The position numbers and the translations under genes were made by a program. A model generated the notes under the pieces. The model was given only the letters and a program-made list of their open reading frames with translations, was not told the DNA's origin and did not search any database. From positions 124,001-188,000 of the forward strand of contig NZ_SLZF01000002.1 in the NCBI RefSeq assembly GCF_004341515.1: a stretch of 64,000 bases of DNA, in the 5' to 3' direction. Positions 35,014 through 46,263 of the stretch are shown here, piece after piece; positions within the stretch are counted from its first letter, which is position 1, and every line of letters begins with the position of its first letter. This stretch comes from Allobosea sp. BK604 (lineage in GTDB: Bacteria; Pseudomonadota; Alphaproteobacteria; Rhizobiales; Beijerinckiaceae).

Positions 35014-35733
35014 CTACTGAAGCGTCGAGACGCCGGTGAAGAAATAGCGGCCGAGCCCAACGGTGAAGATCATCTGGCCGTAGAGTGCATGCTCCAGCCA
35101 GATCGCCCGAAGCGAGCGCGTCCGTGCATAGCGCCAGGCGAGCAGCACGCCTAGCGCCCCGCTCAGGATGATCGAGACCGGCCCGCCATAGATGATATGG
35201 GCGAAGCCGAAGAGCGCCCCGTTCACCAGGGCAAGCAGCCAGAGCCGATCGCCGAAAAGCGGGCCGTAGCGATGGAAGAAGAAGCTGCGGAAGGCGAGTT
35301 CCTGCGGCAGCACCGAAAGCAGCGGGTAGAAGACCATCACCAGCAGCCACATCCGCGTGTTGTAGAGCGGAAAGCTGAGGAAGCCACCGGGCTCGTTGAT
35401 AGAGACCCAGGCCGAGATCGCGCCCGCCACCAGCACGAACAGGCCGATGATGCCAGCCACGACGCGCCCGGACACTCCACGCGAGAATTCCCGCTGCAGG
35501 CTGAAATCGCGGGACCAGAGGAGATAGGCCAGCAAGGCAAGCAGCAGCGGTTGCATCAGCACGATCAGCGAGATGCGGTAGGTCTGGATCAGATGCGCGT
35601 AGAGCAGCGGCAAGCATAGATAGAACAGCCCGATCTCGGCGACGAGCCGAAGGCGGCGGACCGGCAGGCGCGGCGCCACGGGCAGGCTGCCATGGGCCTG
35701 CAAGCCGGCTGCGGGCGGAGCGTCTGAGGTCAT
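35014..35733 (-). CDS. CPBP-family intramembrane metalloprotease-like protein in the thiamine operon
   Basis: A 239-residue membrane protein (a start at 35781 would add 16 residues rich in proline). About seven membrane segments. The CPBP/Abi motifs are present in degenerate form: PQELAFRSFFFHRYG where EExxxR is expected, so the first glutamate is glutamine; FGFAHIIYGG (FxxxH); and LEHALYGQ (H-x-x-x-G/N). Known members cleave membrane proteins such as prenylated CAAX proteins or act in bacteriocin immunity. The gene sits between thiC (87 bases upstream) and thiM (13 bases downstream), so it is co-transcribed. A link to thiamine is only by position. Confidence 0.8.
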   Translation of the reverse strand: MTSDAPPAAGLQAHGSLPVAPRLPVRRLRLVAEIGLFYLCLPLLYAHLIQTYRISLIVLMQPLLLALLAYLLWSRDFSLQREFSRGVSGRVVAGIIGLFVLVAGAISAWVSINEPGGFLSFPLYNTRMWLLVMVFYPLLSVLPQELAFRSFFFHRYGPLFGDRLWLLALVNGALFGFAHIIYGGPVSIILSGALGVLLAWRYARTRSLRAIWLEHALYGQMIFTVGLGRYFFTGVSTLQ

Positions 35734-35820
35734 GGCGGTGATCGTCGGCGGTGGCGGAGGGCCCTTGTCGCCGACGATCATGGCGTTGCTGCGTCACAGC
35801 AGAGGCCCGTGACGCCCGGC

Positions 35821-37761
<1,941 letters not shown>

Positions 37762-37807
37762 TTAGAAGCGGTTCAGCGCTGTCTGCGGATGCGGGGAAGC
37801 AGCCGCG

Positions 37808-37893
<86 letters not shown>

Positions 37894-38029
37894 ACGAGGC
37901 GAAGGTTATGCGGCTTCCAGGGAAAGCGCAACTGGCATGCCTGAGCGGGCGTCATGCCAGCCCCCTCCTGAGGGGCTTGCAGAGCGCGTCTCGAAGGATG
38001 TGCGCTGAAGGGCTTCGCGTGCGGCAGGC
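37894..38029. other. Region upstream of the TPP riboswitch
   Basis: The thiC-to-next-gene gap is 310 bases; the riboswitch and its hairpin occupy the left part. The remaining 135 bases should contain the thi promoter, but no -35/-10 pair stands out. Confidence 0.4.
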
Positions 38030-38227
38030 TCAGGCCGTGATATCGACGTTGCCACCCTGCCCCGCCGGCAGCATGGCCTTCTGCTGATCGGCGCTCTGCT
38101 GCAGCAACTCGACTGCCGCGTCGCCGGACGCCGCCTGCTGCTTCAGCATCTCGATCTGCAGGGCCTGCTGGGTCTTGACGGCCTCGGTCGCGGCATAGCT
38201 CTGCGCGAGGGCAACGGCGTCGCTCAT
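38030..38227 (-). CDS. YjfB-like putative motility protein
   Basis: A 65-residue protein (MSDAVALAQSYAATEAVKTQ, then QALQIEMLKQQAASGDAAVE). The helical N-terminus rich in Ala and Gln and the ending with IT match the YjfB/putative motility family, small cytoplasmic proteins of unknown role. AGGAG lies seven bases before the ATG. No flagellar gene is nearby, so the name is by family only. Confidence 0.65.
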   Translation of the reverse strand: MSDAVALAQSYAATEAVKTQQALQIEMLKQQAASGDAAVELLQQSADQQKAMLPAGQGGNVDITA

Positions 38228-38283
38228 GGGGGAACTCCTGTCACCCCAGCCTTAGGAGCCAAATCTTTCGCGAAGGTGAACGG

Positions 38284-38568
38284 CTACCGGGCAATGATCG
38301 ACGGCACCGGCTTCGGCATCGGCAGCTCCCGGTCCGCCCCACGCTCCGCCTTGCGCTCCTGCTGCGCATCAAGGCGCGGCCCCGCCCGATCGGTGCCCGG
38401 GCGCATGCCGTCACGCGCAATGTCCTCGTAAACATCCGCCGGCTTGGGCGCGAGCGGCACGCCGGGCGCCCGCTGACGTTCGACCCCGCCCTGTTGGGCA
38501 GCTGCAGCCTCCGCCACAACCAGCCCGATCAGGACGAGACCCAGAAAAATCCAACGGCTTCCACGCAT
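38284..38568 (-). CDS. Small exported hypothetical protein
   Basis: A 94-residue protein with a signal peptide (MRGSRWIFLGLVLIGLVVAE to AAAAQ). The mature part is hydrophilic and Arg/Pro-rich, with ADVYEDIARDGMRPGTDRAG and a closing MPKPVPSIIAR. The phrase PMPRPVPPI-like wording recurs in the neighbouring OmpA-family protein (MPRPVPPIA, MPRPVPPII), which suggests shared ancestry of the linker or a common partner. GGGAGG precedes the start. Function unknown. Confidence 0.6.
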   Translation of the reverse strand: MRGSRWIFLGLVLIGLVVAEAAAAQQGGVERQRAPGVPLAPKPADVYEDIARDGMRPGTDRAGPRLDAQQERKAERGADRELPMPKPVPSIIAR

Positions 38569-38670
38569 GGCAACCTCCCCCAGAGGCGTCCGCCGCGGCC
38601 ATGCGGCGGCTCATGCGTGCAACGCAGCCGAAGCCGCCGCGTTCCCTCGAACGCGGCGGCCTGGCTCAGG

Positions 38671-40638
38671 TCAGTTCTGCCCGGCGAGCAGCGGCGTGAT
38701 GCGCCGGAGCGTGACGCGGCGATTCTCGCGCGAGGCCTCCTGCGTCTGGACCTTGAGATATTGCTCGCCATAGCCCTGCGTCGTCAGGTTCTCGGGCGGG
38801 ACCTGGAAGTCACGCGTCAGGATCTCGCCGACCGACTGCGCGCGGCGATCCGAGAGCGACAGGTTGTCGACATCGTTGCCGACCGCATCGGTATGGCCCT
38901 CGACCAGGAAGACCTCGTTCGGCGAGCGCTCGAGCGCCTTGCGGATCGAGGCGGCGATGATGGCGAGCTTCTGATCCTGGCCCTGCGCGACCTGCCAGGA
39001 GCCGGAATCGAAATTCACCGTGTCGATATCGACGCTGCGCATACGCGCGCGCAGGTCGGGCGAATAGCGGACCTCGTCGAGCGTATAGCGGCGCGGAATC
39101 GCCGCGATCGGCGGTGCGGTGATCGTCTCGTAGATCAGGTTCTCGTCGGCGCGCTCGGCATCCACGATATAGCGCTCGCGTGGCAGCGGGAGCGGCGGAG
39201 GCGGCAGCACCACGACATCCTCCGCGAAGCGCGGGCGGCCATCGTCACGGCGCCTGTTGTCGATGATCACCACCTCGCGCCCGTCCCGGTCGAAGCGCGT
39301 CCGCCGGATCAGGCGGCCGCTCTCGTCGGTGACGGTGACGACGCGTGTCCCATCGGGCCGCTCGAAGACGGTGCGGGTCTCGCCGTCGCCCCGCTCCGTC
39401 CGACCCTGATAGCCGAGATCGCGGAAGCGCTGCGTCTCGTCGCGCTGGATGACGTAGCGATCGTCGTCGCCGCGGATGATGGTGCGTCCGGGCTCGCGGA
39501 TGATGGTGACATCGCCCTCGCGACGCTCCTCGCGCCGGCTGCGGACGTCATCGATCCGGTCGGCGCCCTGCGTCGCCATGATGCCGCCGATCGCGGCGGC
39601 GCCGAGGCCGATCGCGGCCGCTCCACCGAGCCCGATACCGCCGCGGCGGCCCTGTCGGTCAGGGGGCGGCAAGGGCTGCTGGCCGGGAGCCGGAGGCTGG
39701 CCGACAGCCGGCGGCGCCATTTGCGTCTGGCCGGGCTGGGCTGCAGGTGGCGGCACGGGGGCTCCCGGCGCGCGACCGGGCGCAACAGCCGGCGGCTGAC
39801 CCGGCGCGACGGTCGGCGGCTGGCCGGGCGCGGGCTGCGTCCGTGCGCCGGGCTGCTGGCCAGGCTGCTGCGCGCCGGGCGCGATGATCGGCGGCACGGG
39901 ACGCGGCATGGGCGGCTCGGCACCGGGCTGACGCTGCGCCGGCGCAGGCGGGATCGCCGATGGCTGTCCCGGCGCCGGCGTCGGACGGGCCGCGGGCGGA
40001 ATTCCGGGCGTGGTCGCCGGCGCAGGCGCGCCCGGCGTGCGTGCCGCCGGCGGCGCCGTGACGGGAGGTTGGACCGGAGCGGGCGCGGCCTGCGGCCGCT
40101 GCTGCGGTGCCGTGGCAGGCGGGGTCGGCGGCGTGGCGCGGCGCTGCTCGGGGGCAGCGCCAGGCGCGCTCTGTCCGGGCGCGCCGCGCAAGGCCGGCGG
40201 CTGGCCGGGCGCCGGAGCGGGGCGCTGGGCCGGAGCGCTCTCAGGCGTCGCGATCGGCGGCACGGGACGCGGCATCGCCGGCTCGCGGCGCGGCTCGGCC
40301 GGCGGGCGCGGCGCGGTGGGGACGCCCGGGGGCGCAGCGCCTGGGGCAGAAGGCGGCGCCGGGCGCTGGACGGCAGGCGGCGCGCCGGGCGCGGGACGCT
40401 GCGCTGGCGGAGGAGCACCGGGCGCTGCGCCCGGGGCCGGTCGGCCTTCGCCCGGACCACGCGGCGGTTGGCCCGGTTGGCGCTGCCGCTGCCGGCCGTC
40501 CGGCTGGTCGTCCGAAGGAGCTGGAGCCTGCGCGACCCTTATTGGCCCGCGCGGCGGTTCCTGTGCTTGGCCGCTCTGGGCGAGGGTCAGTGCGGGCAGG
40601 ATGGTGCCGATCAGGAGCCAACTTTTGGTGCGCGTCAT
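38671..40638 (-). CDS. Proline-rich OmpA-family outer-membrane/peptidoglycan-binding protein
   Basis: A 655-residue exported protein (signal peptide MTRTKSWLLIGTILPALTLA to SGQAQ). Residues about 30-320 are a low-complexity Pro/Ala/Gly/Gln region with imperfect repeats of the type PAQRPAPGAPP and MPRPVPPI. A glycine-rich hydrophobic segment (about 335-355; GGIGLGGAAAIGLGAAAIGG) may be a membrane or glycine-zipper segment. Then comes an Arg/Asp-rich part (residues 360-500) and a C-terminal OmpA domain with VEGHTDAVGNDVDNLSLSDR (about 590-609) that binds peptidoglycan. The long linker probably spans the periplasm or cell wall. Single-gene unit. Confidence 0.85.
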   Translation of the reverse strand: MTRTKSWLLIGTILPALTLAQSGQAQEPPRGPIRVAQAPAPSDDQPDGRQRQRQPGQPPRGPGEGRPAPGAAPGAPPPAQRPAPGAPPAVQRPAPPSAPGAAPPGVPTAPRPPAEPRREPAMPRPVPPIATPESAPAQRPAPAPGQPPALRGAPGQSAPGAAPEQRRATPPTPPATAPQQRPQAAPAPVQPPVTAPPAARTPGAPAPATTPGIPPAARPTPAPGQPSAIPPAPAQRQPGAEPPMPRPVPPIIAPGAQQPGQQPGARTQPAPGQPPTVAPGQPPAVAPGRAPGAPVPPPAAQPGQTQMAPPAVGQPPAPGQQPLPPPDRQGRRGGIGLGGAAAIGLGAAAIGGIMATQGADRIDDVRSRREERREGDVTIIREPGRTIIRGDDDRYVIQRDETQRFRDLGYQGRTERGDGETRTVFERPDGTRVVTVTDESGRLIRRTRFDRDGREVVIIDNRRRDDGRPRFAEDVVVLPPPPLPLPRERYIVDAERADENLIYETITAPPIAAIPRRYTLDEVRYSPDLRARMRSVDIDTVNFDSGSWQVAQGQDQKLAIIAASIRKALERSPNEVFLVEGHTDAVGNDVDNLSLSDRRAQSVGEILTRDFQVPPENLTTQGYGEQYLKVQTQEASRENRRVTLRRITPLLAGQN

Positions 40639-40763
40639 GAGTTCCGTCCGGTTTCAGTTGCCGGGATCACAGCGTCACCGCCGTGAACCCCCGCTGAACC
40701 GAAAACGGCCGGAATGAGGCAGGGTTCCGTGCGAATCGGCCCTGCCCCAACGTTATTCCGGTG

Positions 40764-41663
40764 CTAGAGCCCGGCCTCGTCCTTCACATACTGGGCGATC
40801 TCGGCATGGCTGGCGAACCAGACATCGCCCTTCGCCTTGGCATGGCGAACCAGCTCCTCGAGGATCCAGAAGCGCGAGCGGTAGGTGATGACATGCGGAT
40901 GCATGGTCAGCAGGAACAGTCCGCCATCCTCATAGGCGCCATCGAACTCGCGGCGGAAAATGTCGAACACCGTCTCCGGGCCGGTATAGGGCCGCAGAGC
41001 CTGGAAGCGGTTCATGTTGAAATAAACAGCATCATCGCGAATCCATTCGACCGGCAGCTCGACCATGCCGGTCGCCTCGCCCTTGTCGATCAGCTCATAG
41101 GGATCCTCATCGGCGAAGAGGGAGGAATCGTAGAGCAGGCCGAGCTCGCGCTGGATCTGCAGCGTCACCTCGGAGAAATCCCAGGACGGGGTGCGCATGC
41201 CGACGGGACGAACGCCCGTGATCTTCTCCAGCGTATCGGCCGAGCGGAAATGCAGCTCGCGCTCATTCTGCGGCGGCACGCGGGTATTGACCTCGTGGAT
41301 CCAGCCGTGAAGGCCGATCTCGTGGCCCTCGGCGATGACCTGCTTCTGCTCTTCCGGATGCAGCAGCGCCGCGACCGCCGGGACGAAAAAGGTCGCCTTG
41401 ATGTCCTCGCGCTTCAGCATCTTCAGGATGCGCGGCACGCCGACGCGGGTGCCGTATTGGCCCCAGGAGAGGCGCCCGACCGACTGGCCGCCATCGCGCA
41501 GCTCGTTGGTCTCGTGATCGGCGTCGAAGGACAGGGCGACGGCGCAGCGGGCGCCATTCTTCCACTTTTTCGGCTTGAGGCTGCGGCCGGCGCGGACGCG
41601 ATCGACCTTGCCGCGCCAGACCTCTTCCGGCCATTGCCAGCATTCGAGCTCGGGTTGGGTCAT
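40764..41663 (-). CDS. Polysaccharide deacetylase-family (NodB-like) hydrolase
   Basis: A 299-residue protein of the carbohydrate esterase 4 / allantoinase-like PuuE group. Motif 1 is SFDADHE (about residues 44-50), motif 2 is HEIGLHGWIHE (about 113-123), followed by RTPSWDFS and a late LTMHPHVI. The group includes peptidoglycan deacetylases and cofactor-free allantoinases; the wording AVALSFDADHE with HGWIHE fits the soluble PuuE/HpPgdA-like branch. No signal peptide, so a cytoplasmic amide substrate is more likely than cell wall. AAGGAG precedes the start. Confidence 0.85.
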   Translation of the reverse strand: MTQPELECWQWPEEVWRGKVDRVRAGRSLKPKKWKNGARCAVALSFDADHETNELRDGGQSVGRLSWGQYGTRVGVPRILKMLKREDIKATFFVPAVAALLHPEEQKQVIAEGHEIGLHGWIHEVNTRVPPQNERELHFRSADTLEKITGVRPVGMRTPSWDFSEVTLQIQRELGLLYDSSLFADEDPYELIDKGEATGMVELPVEWIRDDAVYFNMNRFQALRPYTGPETVFDIFRREFDGAYEDGGLFLLTMHPHVITYRSRFWILEELVRHAKAKGDVWFASHAEIAQYVKDEAGL

Positions 41664-41694
41664 GGTCAGGCTCCTTCCGCAGTCAGGGAATGGA

Positions 41695-41777
41695 CGTCAT
41701 TGCGAGCGCGGCAAAGCGATCCAGGGAATTGCGCGGGGCGCTGGATTGCTTCGTCGCTACGCTCCTCGCAATGACGG
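41695..41777. repeat. Intergenic palindromic repeat, family A copy 4
   Basis: CGTCATTGCGAGCGCGGCAA and AGCGATCCAGG on the left; GCTGGATTGCTTCGTCG and CTCCTCGCAATGACGG on the right. The right arm is intact, the left arm shortened. It lies between two same-strand units (dppDF-like and the deacetylase). Confidence 0.8.
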
Positions 41778-41787
41778 ATGGGCATGG

Positions 41788-43494
41788 TCAGGCCGTCGGC
41801 AGCACGGGCACGGCCGCGAGCAGGCGCTTGGTGTAGTCATGCTGCGGGTGATCGTAGATCTCGCCCGCCGGCCCCTCCTCGACGATGCGGCCGCGATACA
41901 TGATCGCGACCCGGTCGCAGAGATGGCGCACCACCGAGAGGTCGTGCGAGATGAAGATCAGGGTGAGGTCGAGCTCTGAGCGCAGGCGGATCAGGAGGTT
42001 GATGATCTGCGCCTGGATGGAAACGTCGAGCGAGGCGACCGGCTCGTCGCAGACCACGACATCCGGCTGCATGGCGAGGGCGCGGGCGATGGCGACGCGC
42101 TGGCGCTGGCCGCCAGAGAACTGGTGCGGATAGCGCTCGGCGAAGGCAGGATCGAGCCCGACCGCCGCGAGCCATTGCCGGACATACTCGGCCGATTCCG
42201 CCTTGGTGACGATGCCATGGGTCACCGGCCCCTCGGCGATGCTGTCACTGACGCGCATGCGCGGATTGAGCGAGGCGAACGGATCCTGGAAGATGGTCTG
42301 GACGCGGGTCGTGGTCTTGTGCGGGCGCTCGCCCGCGCTCATCACGCGCTCGCCGTCGAGCAGCACGGTGCCGGCGTTCGGCGCGTAGATGCCGGCGGCC
42401 ATGCGCCCGAGCGTCGACTTGCCCGAGCCGGATTCGCCGACGAGCCCGAGCGCCTCGCCGCGGGTCACCGTCAGGCTCACCGAATCGACCGCCTGGACGC
42501 CGTGTGGAGGCTTGGCGACGCCGAGTTTCTGCAGCAGCGCCCGCAGCGGGCTCGGCTGCTCCTGGAAGCGCTTGCTGACCAGCTCCATGGTGAAATAGGG
42601 CACGCCCGGCTTGGGCTCGTGACGCTCGACAGCCGTCTTCCGCGGCGGCGGGGCGGCATCGGAGACCCCGGCGCCGCGCGCCAGCAACTGGCCGGGCTCG
42701 GCCCGCGAGGGCAGCGAGTCGAGGAGGCCCTGCGTATAGGGATGCTGCGGCTTGGTCAGCACGTCGAGGACAGGGCCGGCCTCGACGATCTTGCCGTAGC
42801 GCATCACGCAGACCTTGCTGGCGATGGAGGCGACCGTGGCGAGGTCGTGGCTGATCCAGATCAGCGCCGTGCCGAGTTCGGCGACGAGTTCCTTCATCTC
42901 GGCCAGGATCTCGGCCTGGATGGAGACGTCGAGCGCGGTGGTCGGCTCGTCACAGATGATCAGCTTGGGCCGATGCAACAGCGCGATCGCGATGGCGACG
43001 CGCTGGCGCATGCCCCCCGAGAACTGGTGCGGGTAGAAATCGACCTTGGCGTCGGGCTCGGGAATGCGCACCTGGGCGAGCGCCGCGATGGCGCGGCGCC
43101 TGCCCTCCTCGGCCGAGACCTTCTCATGCGCCTCCAGCGCAAGCAGGATCTGCGCACCGATGGTCAGCACCGGGTTCAGGGTCATCAACGGGTCCTGGAA
43201 GACCATCGAGATGGTCTTGCCGCGAATGGCGCGCAGGTCCTGGACCGGCAGGCCGACCAGCTCGCGCCCCTCCAGCTTGATCGAGCCGTGCTCGACCCGG
43301 CCAGGCGGATCGATCAGGCCGATGATCGAGAAGCCGGTAATGCTCTTGCCCGAGCCGGACTCGCCGACAAGGCCCATGACCTCGCCGCGCTTCAGCGAGA
43401 AGGAGACGCCGTCGACCGCCTTCACCACACCGTTGCGCGTGTGGAAATGGGTGGCGAGGTCAGTGACCTCGAGGAGCGGGGCTGCGTCGGTCAT
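41788..43494 (-). CDS. Peptide/nickel-type ABC transporter, fused DppD-DppF ATPase
   Basis: A 568-residue protein with two complete ATPase halves. First half: Walker [12 protein letters not shown] (about residues 39-49), signature [19 protein letters not shown], Walker [15 protein letters not shown] linker with the oligopeptide-type tail follows ([20 protein letters not shown]). Second half: Walker [13 protein letters not shown] (near 355), signature [19 protein letters not shown], Walker [14 protein letters not shown]. It powers the DppBC permease. It is the last gene of creatininase-dppB-dppC-dppDF on the minus strand. Confidence 0.92.
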   Translation of the reverse strand: MTDAAPLLEVTDLATHFHTRNGVVKAVDGVSFSLKRGEVMGLVGESGSGKSITGFSIIGLIDPPGRVEHGSIKLEGRELVGLPVQDLRAIRGKTISMVFQDPLMTLNPVLTIGAQILLALEAHEKVSAEEGRRRAIAALAQVRIPEPDAKVDFYPHQFSGGMRQRVAIAIALLHRPKLIICDEPTTALDVSIQAEILAEMKELVAELGTALIWISHDLATVASIASKVCVMRYGKIVEAGPVLDVLTKPQHPYTQGLLDSLPSRAEPGQLLARGAGVSDAAPPPRKTAVERHEPKPGVPYFTMELVSKRFQEQPSPLRALLQKLGVAKPPHGVQAVDSVSLTVTRGEALGLVGESGSGKSTLGRMAAGIYAPNAGTVLLDGERVMSAGERPHKTTTRVQTIFQDPFASLNPRMRVSDSIAEGPVTHGIVTKAESAEYVRQWLAAVGLDPAFAERYPHQFSGGQRQRVAIARALAMQPDVVVCDEPVASLDVSIQAQIINLLIRLRSELDLTLIFISHDLSVVRHLCDRVAIMYRGRIVEEGPAGEIYDHPQHDYTKRLLAAVPVLPTA

Positions 43495-43526
43495 CGGCGC
43501 GTGCCCCTGCGGTCACGTTCGGCCTT

Positions 43527-43605
43527 GTGCCGAGCATCCATGTCTTGAACATCGCCCTCAACCAGCGAAGACGTGGATGGTCGGGACAAGCCCGACCATG
43601 ACGGG
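43527..43605. repeat. Intergenic repeat, family C copy 3
   Basis: GTGCCGAGCATCCATGTCTT then GAACAT, ending GAAGACGTGGATGGTCGGGA and CAAGCCCGACCATGACGGG. CCATGTCTT / AAGACGTGG and GGTCGGGA / CCCGACC form inverted pairs. It separates the permease and ATPase genes within the operon. Confidence 0.65.
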
Positions 43606-43624
43606 AACCGTCGGTGCCGAGCGC

Positions 43625-44503
43625 TCATCGCTTCAGCCTCGGATTGACCTGGTCGCGGATCTGGTCGCCGACGAGGTTGATGGCGACGATCAGGATGATG
43701 AGCGCGATGCCCGGATAGATCGAGATCCAGTAACGGCCGGAGAGCATGTACTGGAAGCCGTTCGAGATCAGCATGCCCAGGGAAGGCTCGGTCACCGGCA
43801 GGCCGACGCCGAGGAAGGAGAGCGTCGCCTCCAGAGCGATCGCGCTCGCCACCTGCACGGTCGCGACCACGATCAGAGGCGGCAGGCAGTTCGGCAGGAT
43901 ATGACGCCAGACCACACGGCTCGCCGGCAACGGCGTCGAGAAGGCAGCCTCGACATAGTCCTTGCCGCGCTCGGCCGAAGCGGCGCCATGGGCGGTGCGC
44001 GCGAAATAGGCATATTGCGCGGCGGCGAGCGCGGCGATGAGCTGGAGTTTGCCCTGGCCGAGCATGGCCGAGATCACCAGCGCGAGCAGGATCGCCGGGA
44101 AGGCGAGCTGCAGGTCGACGACCCGCATGATGAAGGCCTCCCAGCGCCCGCCGAGATAGGCGGCGGTGATGCCGAGCGCCGCGCCGAGCGTCAGCGCGAT
44201 GGCGCCGGCGACGAGGCCCATCTGCAAGGAGATGCGCAGGCCGTAGAGTATGGCGGAGAGCAGGTCGCGGCCCTGCGCGTCGGTGCCGAGCCAGTGCGTA
44301 TAGCCGCCGGAGCCGACATAGCCGGGCGGGCGGCGTGCATCCATCAGCGGCAGGTTGGCGAGGTCATAGGGATCCTGCGGCGCGACCAGTGGCGCGGCGA
44401 GCGCCAGCCCGATCATCAGCAGCACGACGATCAGCGCGACGAGCGCCGTCCGGCTCTCGGCGAATTCGCGCCCAAAGCGGGCGAAGGGCGAGGCACGATC
44501 CAT
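43625..44503 (-). CDS. Peptide-type ABC transporter, permease DppC-like
   Basis: A 292-residue permease. The N-terminus MDRASPFARFGREFAESRTA with membrane segment 1 after it is typical of DppC/OppC. LGTDAQGRDLLSAILYGLRIS (about 76-96, in part) and the docking loop EAAFSTPLPASRVVWRHILP (about 196-215) are family landmarks. The start at 44503 overlaps the dppB stop by one base-sharing ATGA junction, so they are coupled; longer upstream reading lies within dppB. Confidence 0.92.
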   Translation of the reverse strand: MDRASPFARFGREFAESRTALVALIVVLLMIGLALAAPLVAPQDPYDLANLPLMDARRPPGYVGSGGYTHWLGTDAQGRDLLSAILYGLRISLQMGLVAGAIALTLGAALGITAAYLGGRWEAFIMRVVDLQLAFPAILLALVISAMLGQGKLQLIAALAAAQYAYFARTAHGAASAERGKDYVEAAFSTPLPASRVVWRHILPNCLPPLIVVATVQVASAIALEATLSFLGVGLPVTEPSLGMLISNGFQYMLSGRYWISIYPGIALIILIVAINLVGDQIRDQVNPRLKR

Positions 44504-45474
44504 CAGGCCCTCCCCTTCCGCAGACGCGGATCGAGCGCGACATAGGTCAGGTCGACCAGGAAATTGATGGTGATGAAGACGAAGGCGACGAGCATCAGGT
44601 AGGCGACCATCACCGGCCTGTCGAGCGAGGTGATCGAGTCGATGATCAGCTTGCCGATGCCCGGCCAGGAGAAGATCGTCTCCGTCACCACCGCGAAGGC
44701 GAGGGTCGAGGCGAATTCGAGACCGAAGACGGTGACGATCGGGATCGCGATCAGGCGCAGCACATGCCGGCGCAGCACGGTCCATTCCGAGAGGCCGGCG
44801 GCGCGGGCGAATTTCACCGTGTCGGTCAGCATGACCTCGCGGGTGCCGGCCCGCGCCAGGCGGGTCATCAGCGCGAGCTTGAAGAAGGCGAGGTTGAGCG
44901 CCGGCAGCAGCAGATGGCTCCAGCCGTTCAGCGTCAGGAAGCTCCATTCGATGCCGAAGAGCGTCGCGGTCTCGCCGCGGCCGCCCGCCGGCAGGATCTG
45001 CAGCTCCACGGCGAAGGCCATGATCAGCACGAGGCCGATCCAGAAGGTCGGCACCGAGAAGCCGAGGATCGAGATCGCCATGATCAGCTTGGACAGCAGG
45101 CTGTCGGGCTTGTAGCCCGCATAGATGCCGGCGGGCACGCCGACAAGCGTCGCGCCGATGACCGCGGTCAGGGTCAGCTCCAGCGTCGCCGGCAGGCGCG
45201 ACAGGATGAGCTCCAGCACCGGCATGCCGAAGACGAAGGAACGGCCGAAATCGCCGTGCAAGACGCGGCCGAGGAAGGTGAGGTACTGCTCCCAGAGCGG
45301 CTTATCGAGCCCGTAGAAGGCGATGGTCTGCTGGCGGATCTCCTGGGTCGCATCCGGGCTGATCAGCACGTCGATCGGATTGCCGATCGCGTAGACGCCG
45401 ACGAAGACCAGCACCGACATGACGAGCATGACGAGCAGCGCCTGCAGGACGCGCTCGATGATGTGGGTCAGCAT
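44503..45474 (-). CDS. Peptide-type ABC transporter, permease DppB-like
   Basis: A 323-residue DppB/OppB permease with six membrane segments. Landmarks: an early LLVMLVMSVLVFVGVYAIGN, GDFGRSFVFGMPVLELILSR (about 93-112), the docking loop KFARAAGLSEWTVLRRHVLR (about 216-235) and the C-terminal VAYLMLVAFVFITINFLVDL. It starts 25 bases after the creatininase-family stop. Confidence 0.92.
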   Translation of the reverse strand: MLTHIIERVLQALLVMLVMSVLVFVGVYAIGNPIDVLISPDATQEIRQQTIAFYGLDKPLWEQYLTFLGRVLHGDFGRSFVFGMPVLELILSRLPATLELTLTAVIGATLVGVPAGIYAGYKPDSLLSKLIMAISILGFSVPTFWIGLVLIMAFAVELQILPAGGRGETATLFGIEWSFLTLNGWSHLLLPALNLAFFKLALMTRLARAGTREVMLTDTVKFARAAGLSEWTVLRRHVLRLIAIPIVTVFGLEFASTLAFAVVTETIFSWPGIGKLIIDSITSLDRPVMVAYLMLVAFVFITINFLVDLTYVALDPRLRKGRA

Positions 45475-45499
45475 GTGATGGTGCGCCCCCCGCGCGTGA

Positions 45500-46201
45500 T
45501 CACGGCCAACCCTCCGCGATCACCGCCCGCGTCTCCTCGACGCCGATCTGCCAGAGGCTAAGCATCTCGTTGTCGGAACGCTGGTAGCGGCCCCAGAAAT
45601 TGCCGTCGCCGAGGATCTCGCGCTTCTTGGCCGGGCTCGAGGCGAGGTAGAGCGGCCGGTCGAAGGGCTCCTTGACCGCGTCGGGCATCGCGACGCCCTC
45701 GAGCCGGGTCCAGGGGAAATTCTCCATCCAGGAGGCATGGGAGGCAGCCGGATCGACCGCCTTCACCGCGGCCTGGAAGCGCGGACCGTTCCACCAATCG
45801 TGCAGCTTGACGCTGGCATCGGTGCGCTTGCCCATCCATTCCGTGCAGAAGGTCATCACCGGGTTGTTGCCGCCATGGCCGTTGACCAGCACGATGCGGC
45901 GGAAGCCGGAGCGGTAGAAGCCCTCGAGCATGTCCTCGATCAGCGCGACATAGGTGCTCATCCGCACCGAGACCGTGCCGGGATAGGCGGCGAAGCTCGG
46001 CGTCATCCCGTATGCGAGAACCGGGAAGACCGGCAGGCCGAGCGGCTCGGCCGCGTCATTGGCGACCTTCTCGGCCAGGATCGCGTCGGTGGCGAGGCTC
46101 AGATAGGCGTGCTGCTCGACGCAGCCGAGGGGGAGGATGCAACGATCGTCGCGCTTGGCCTGCGCTTCGACCTGCATCCAGTTCATTTCGGCAATACGCA
46201 C
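45500..46201 (-). CDS. Creatininase-family hydrolase with the peptide transporter
   Basis: A 233-residue second creatininase-superfamily member. Metal motifs: LGCVEQHAYLSLATD (about residues 20-34; E, H and D) and VNGHGGNNPVM (about 101-111). The third motif is HASWMEN instead of the usual HAGExET, a divergence from the copy at 5309. The start is GTG at 46201, because AAGGAAC lies before it and VRIAEMNWMQ is the normal family opening; a TTG at 46264 would add 21 residues and run over the palindrome. It is first in the operon with DppBC-DF and probably acts on the imported amide; its substrate is unknown. Confidence 0.82.
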   Translation of the reverse strand: MRIAEMNWMQVEAQAKRDDRCILPLGCVEQHAYLSLATDAILAEKVANDAAEPLGLPVFPVLAYGMTPSFAAYPGTVSVRMSTYVALIEDMLEGFYRSGFRRIVLVNGHGGNNPVMTFCTEWMGKRTDASVKLHDWWNGPRFQAAVKAVDPAASHASWMENFPWTRLEGVAMPDAVKEPFDRPLYLASSPAKKREILGDGNFWGRYQRSDNEMLSLWQIGVEETRAVIAEGWP

Positions 46202-46263
46202 GGCCCGTTCCTTGCTAGCATCCAGAACGCCGCCATCCTTGACTCTGGCCTCGAAGCCCGTCA

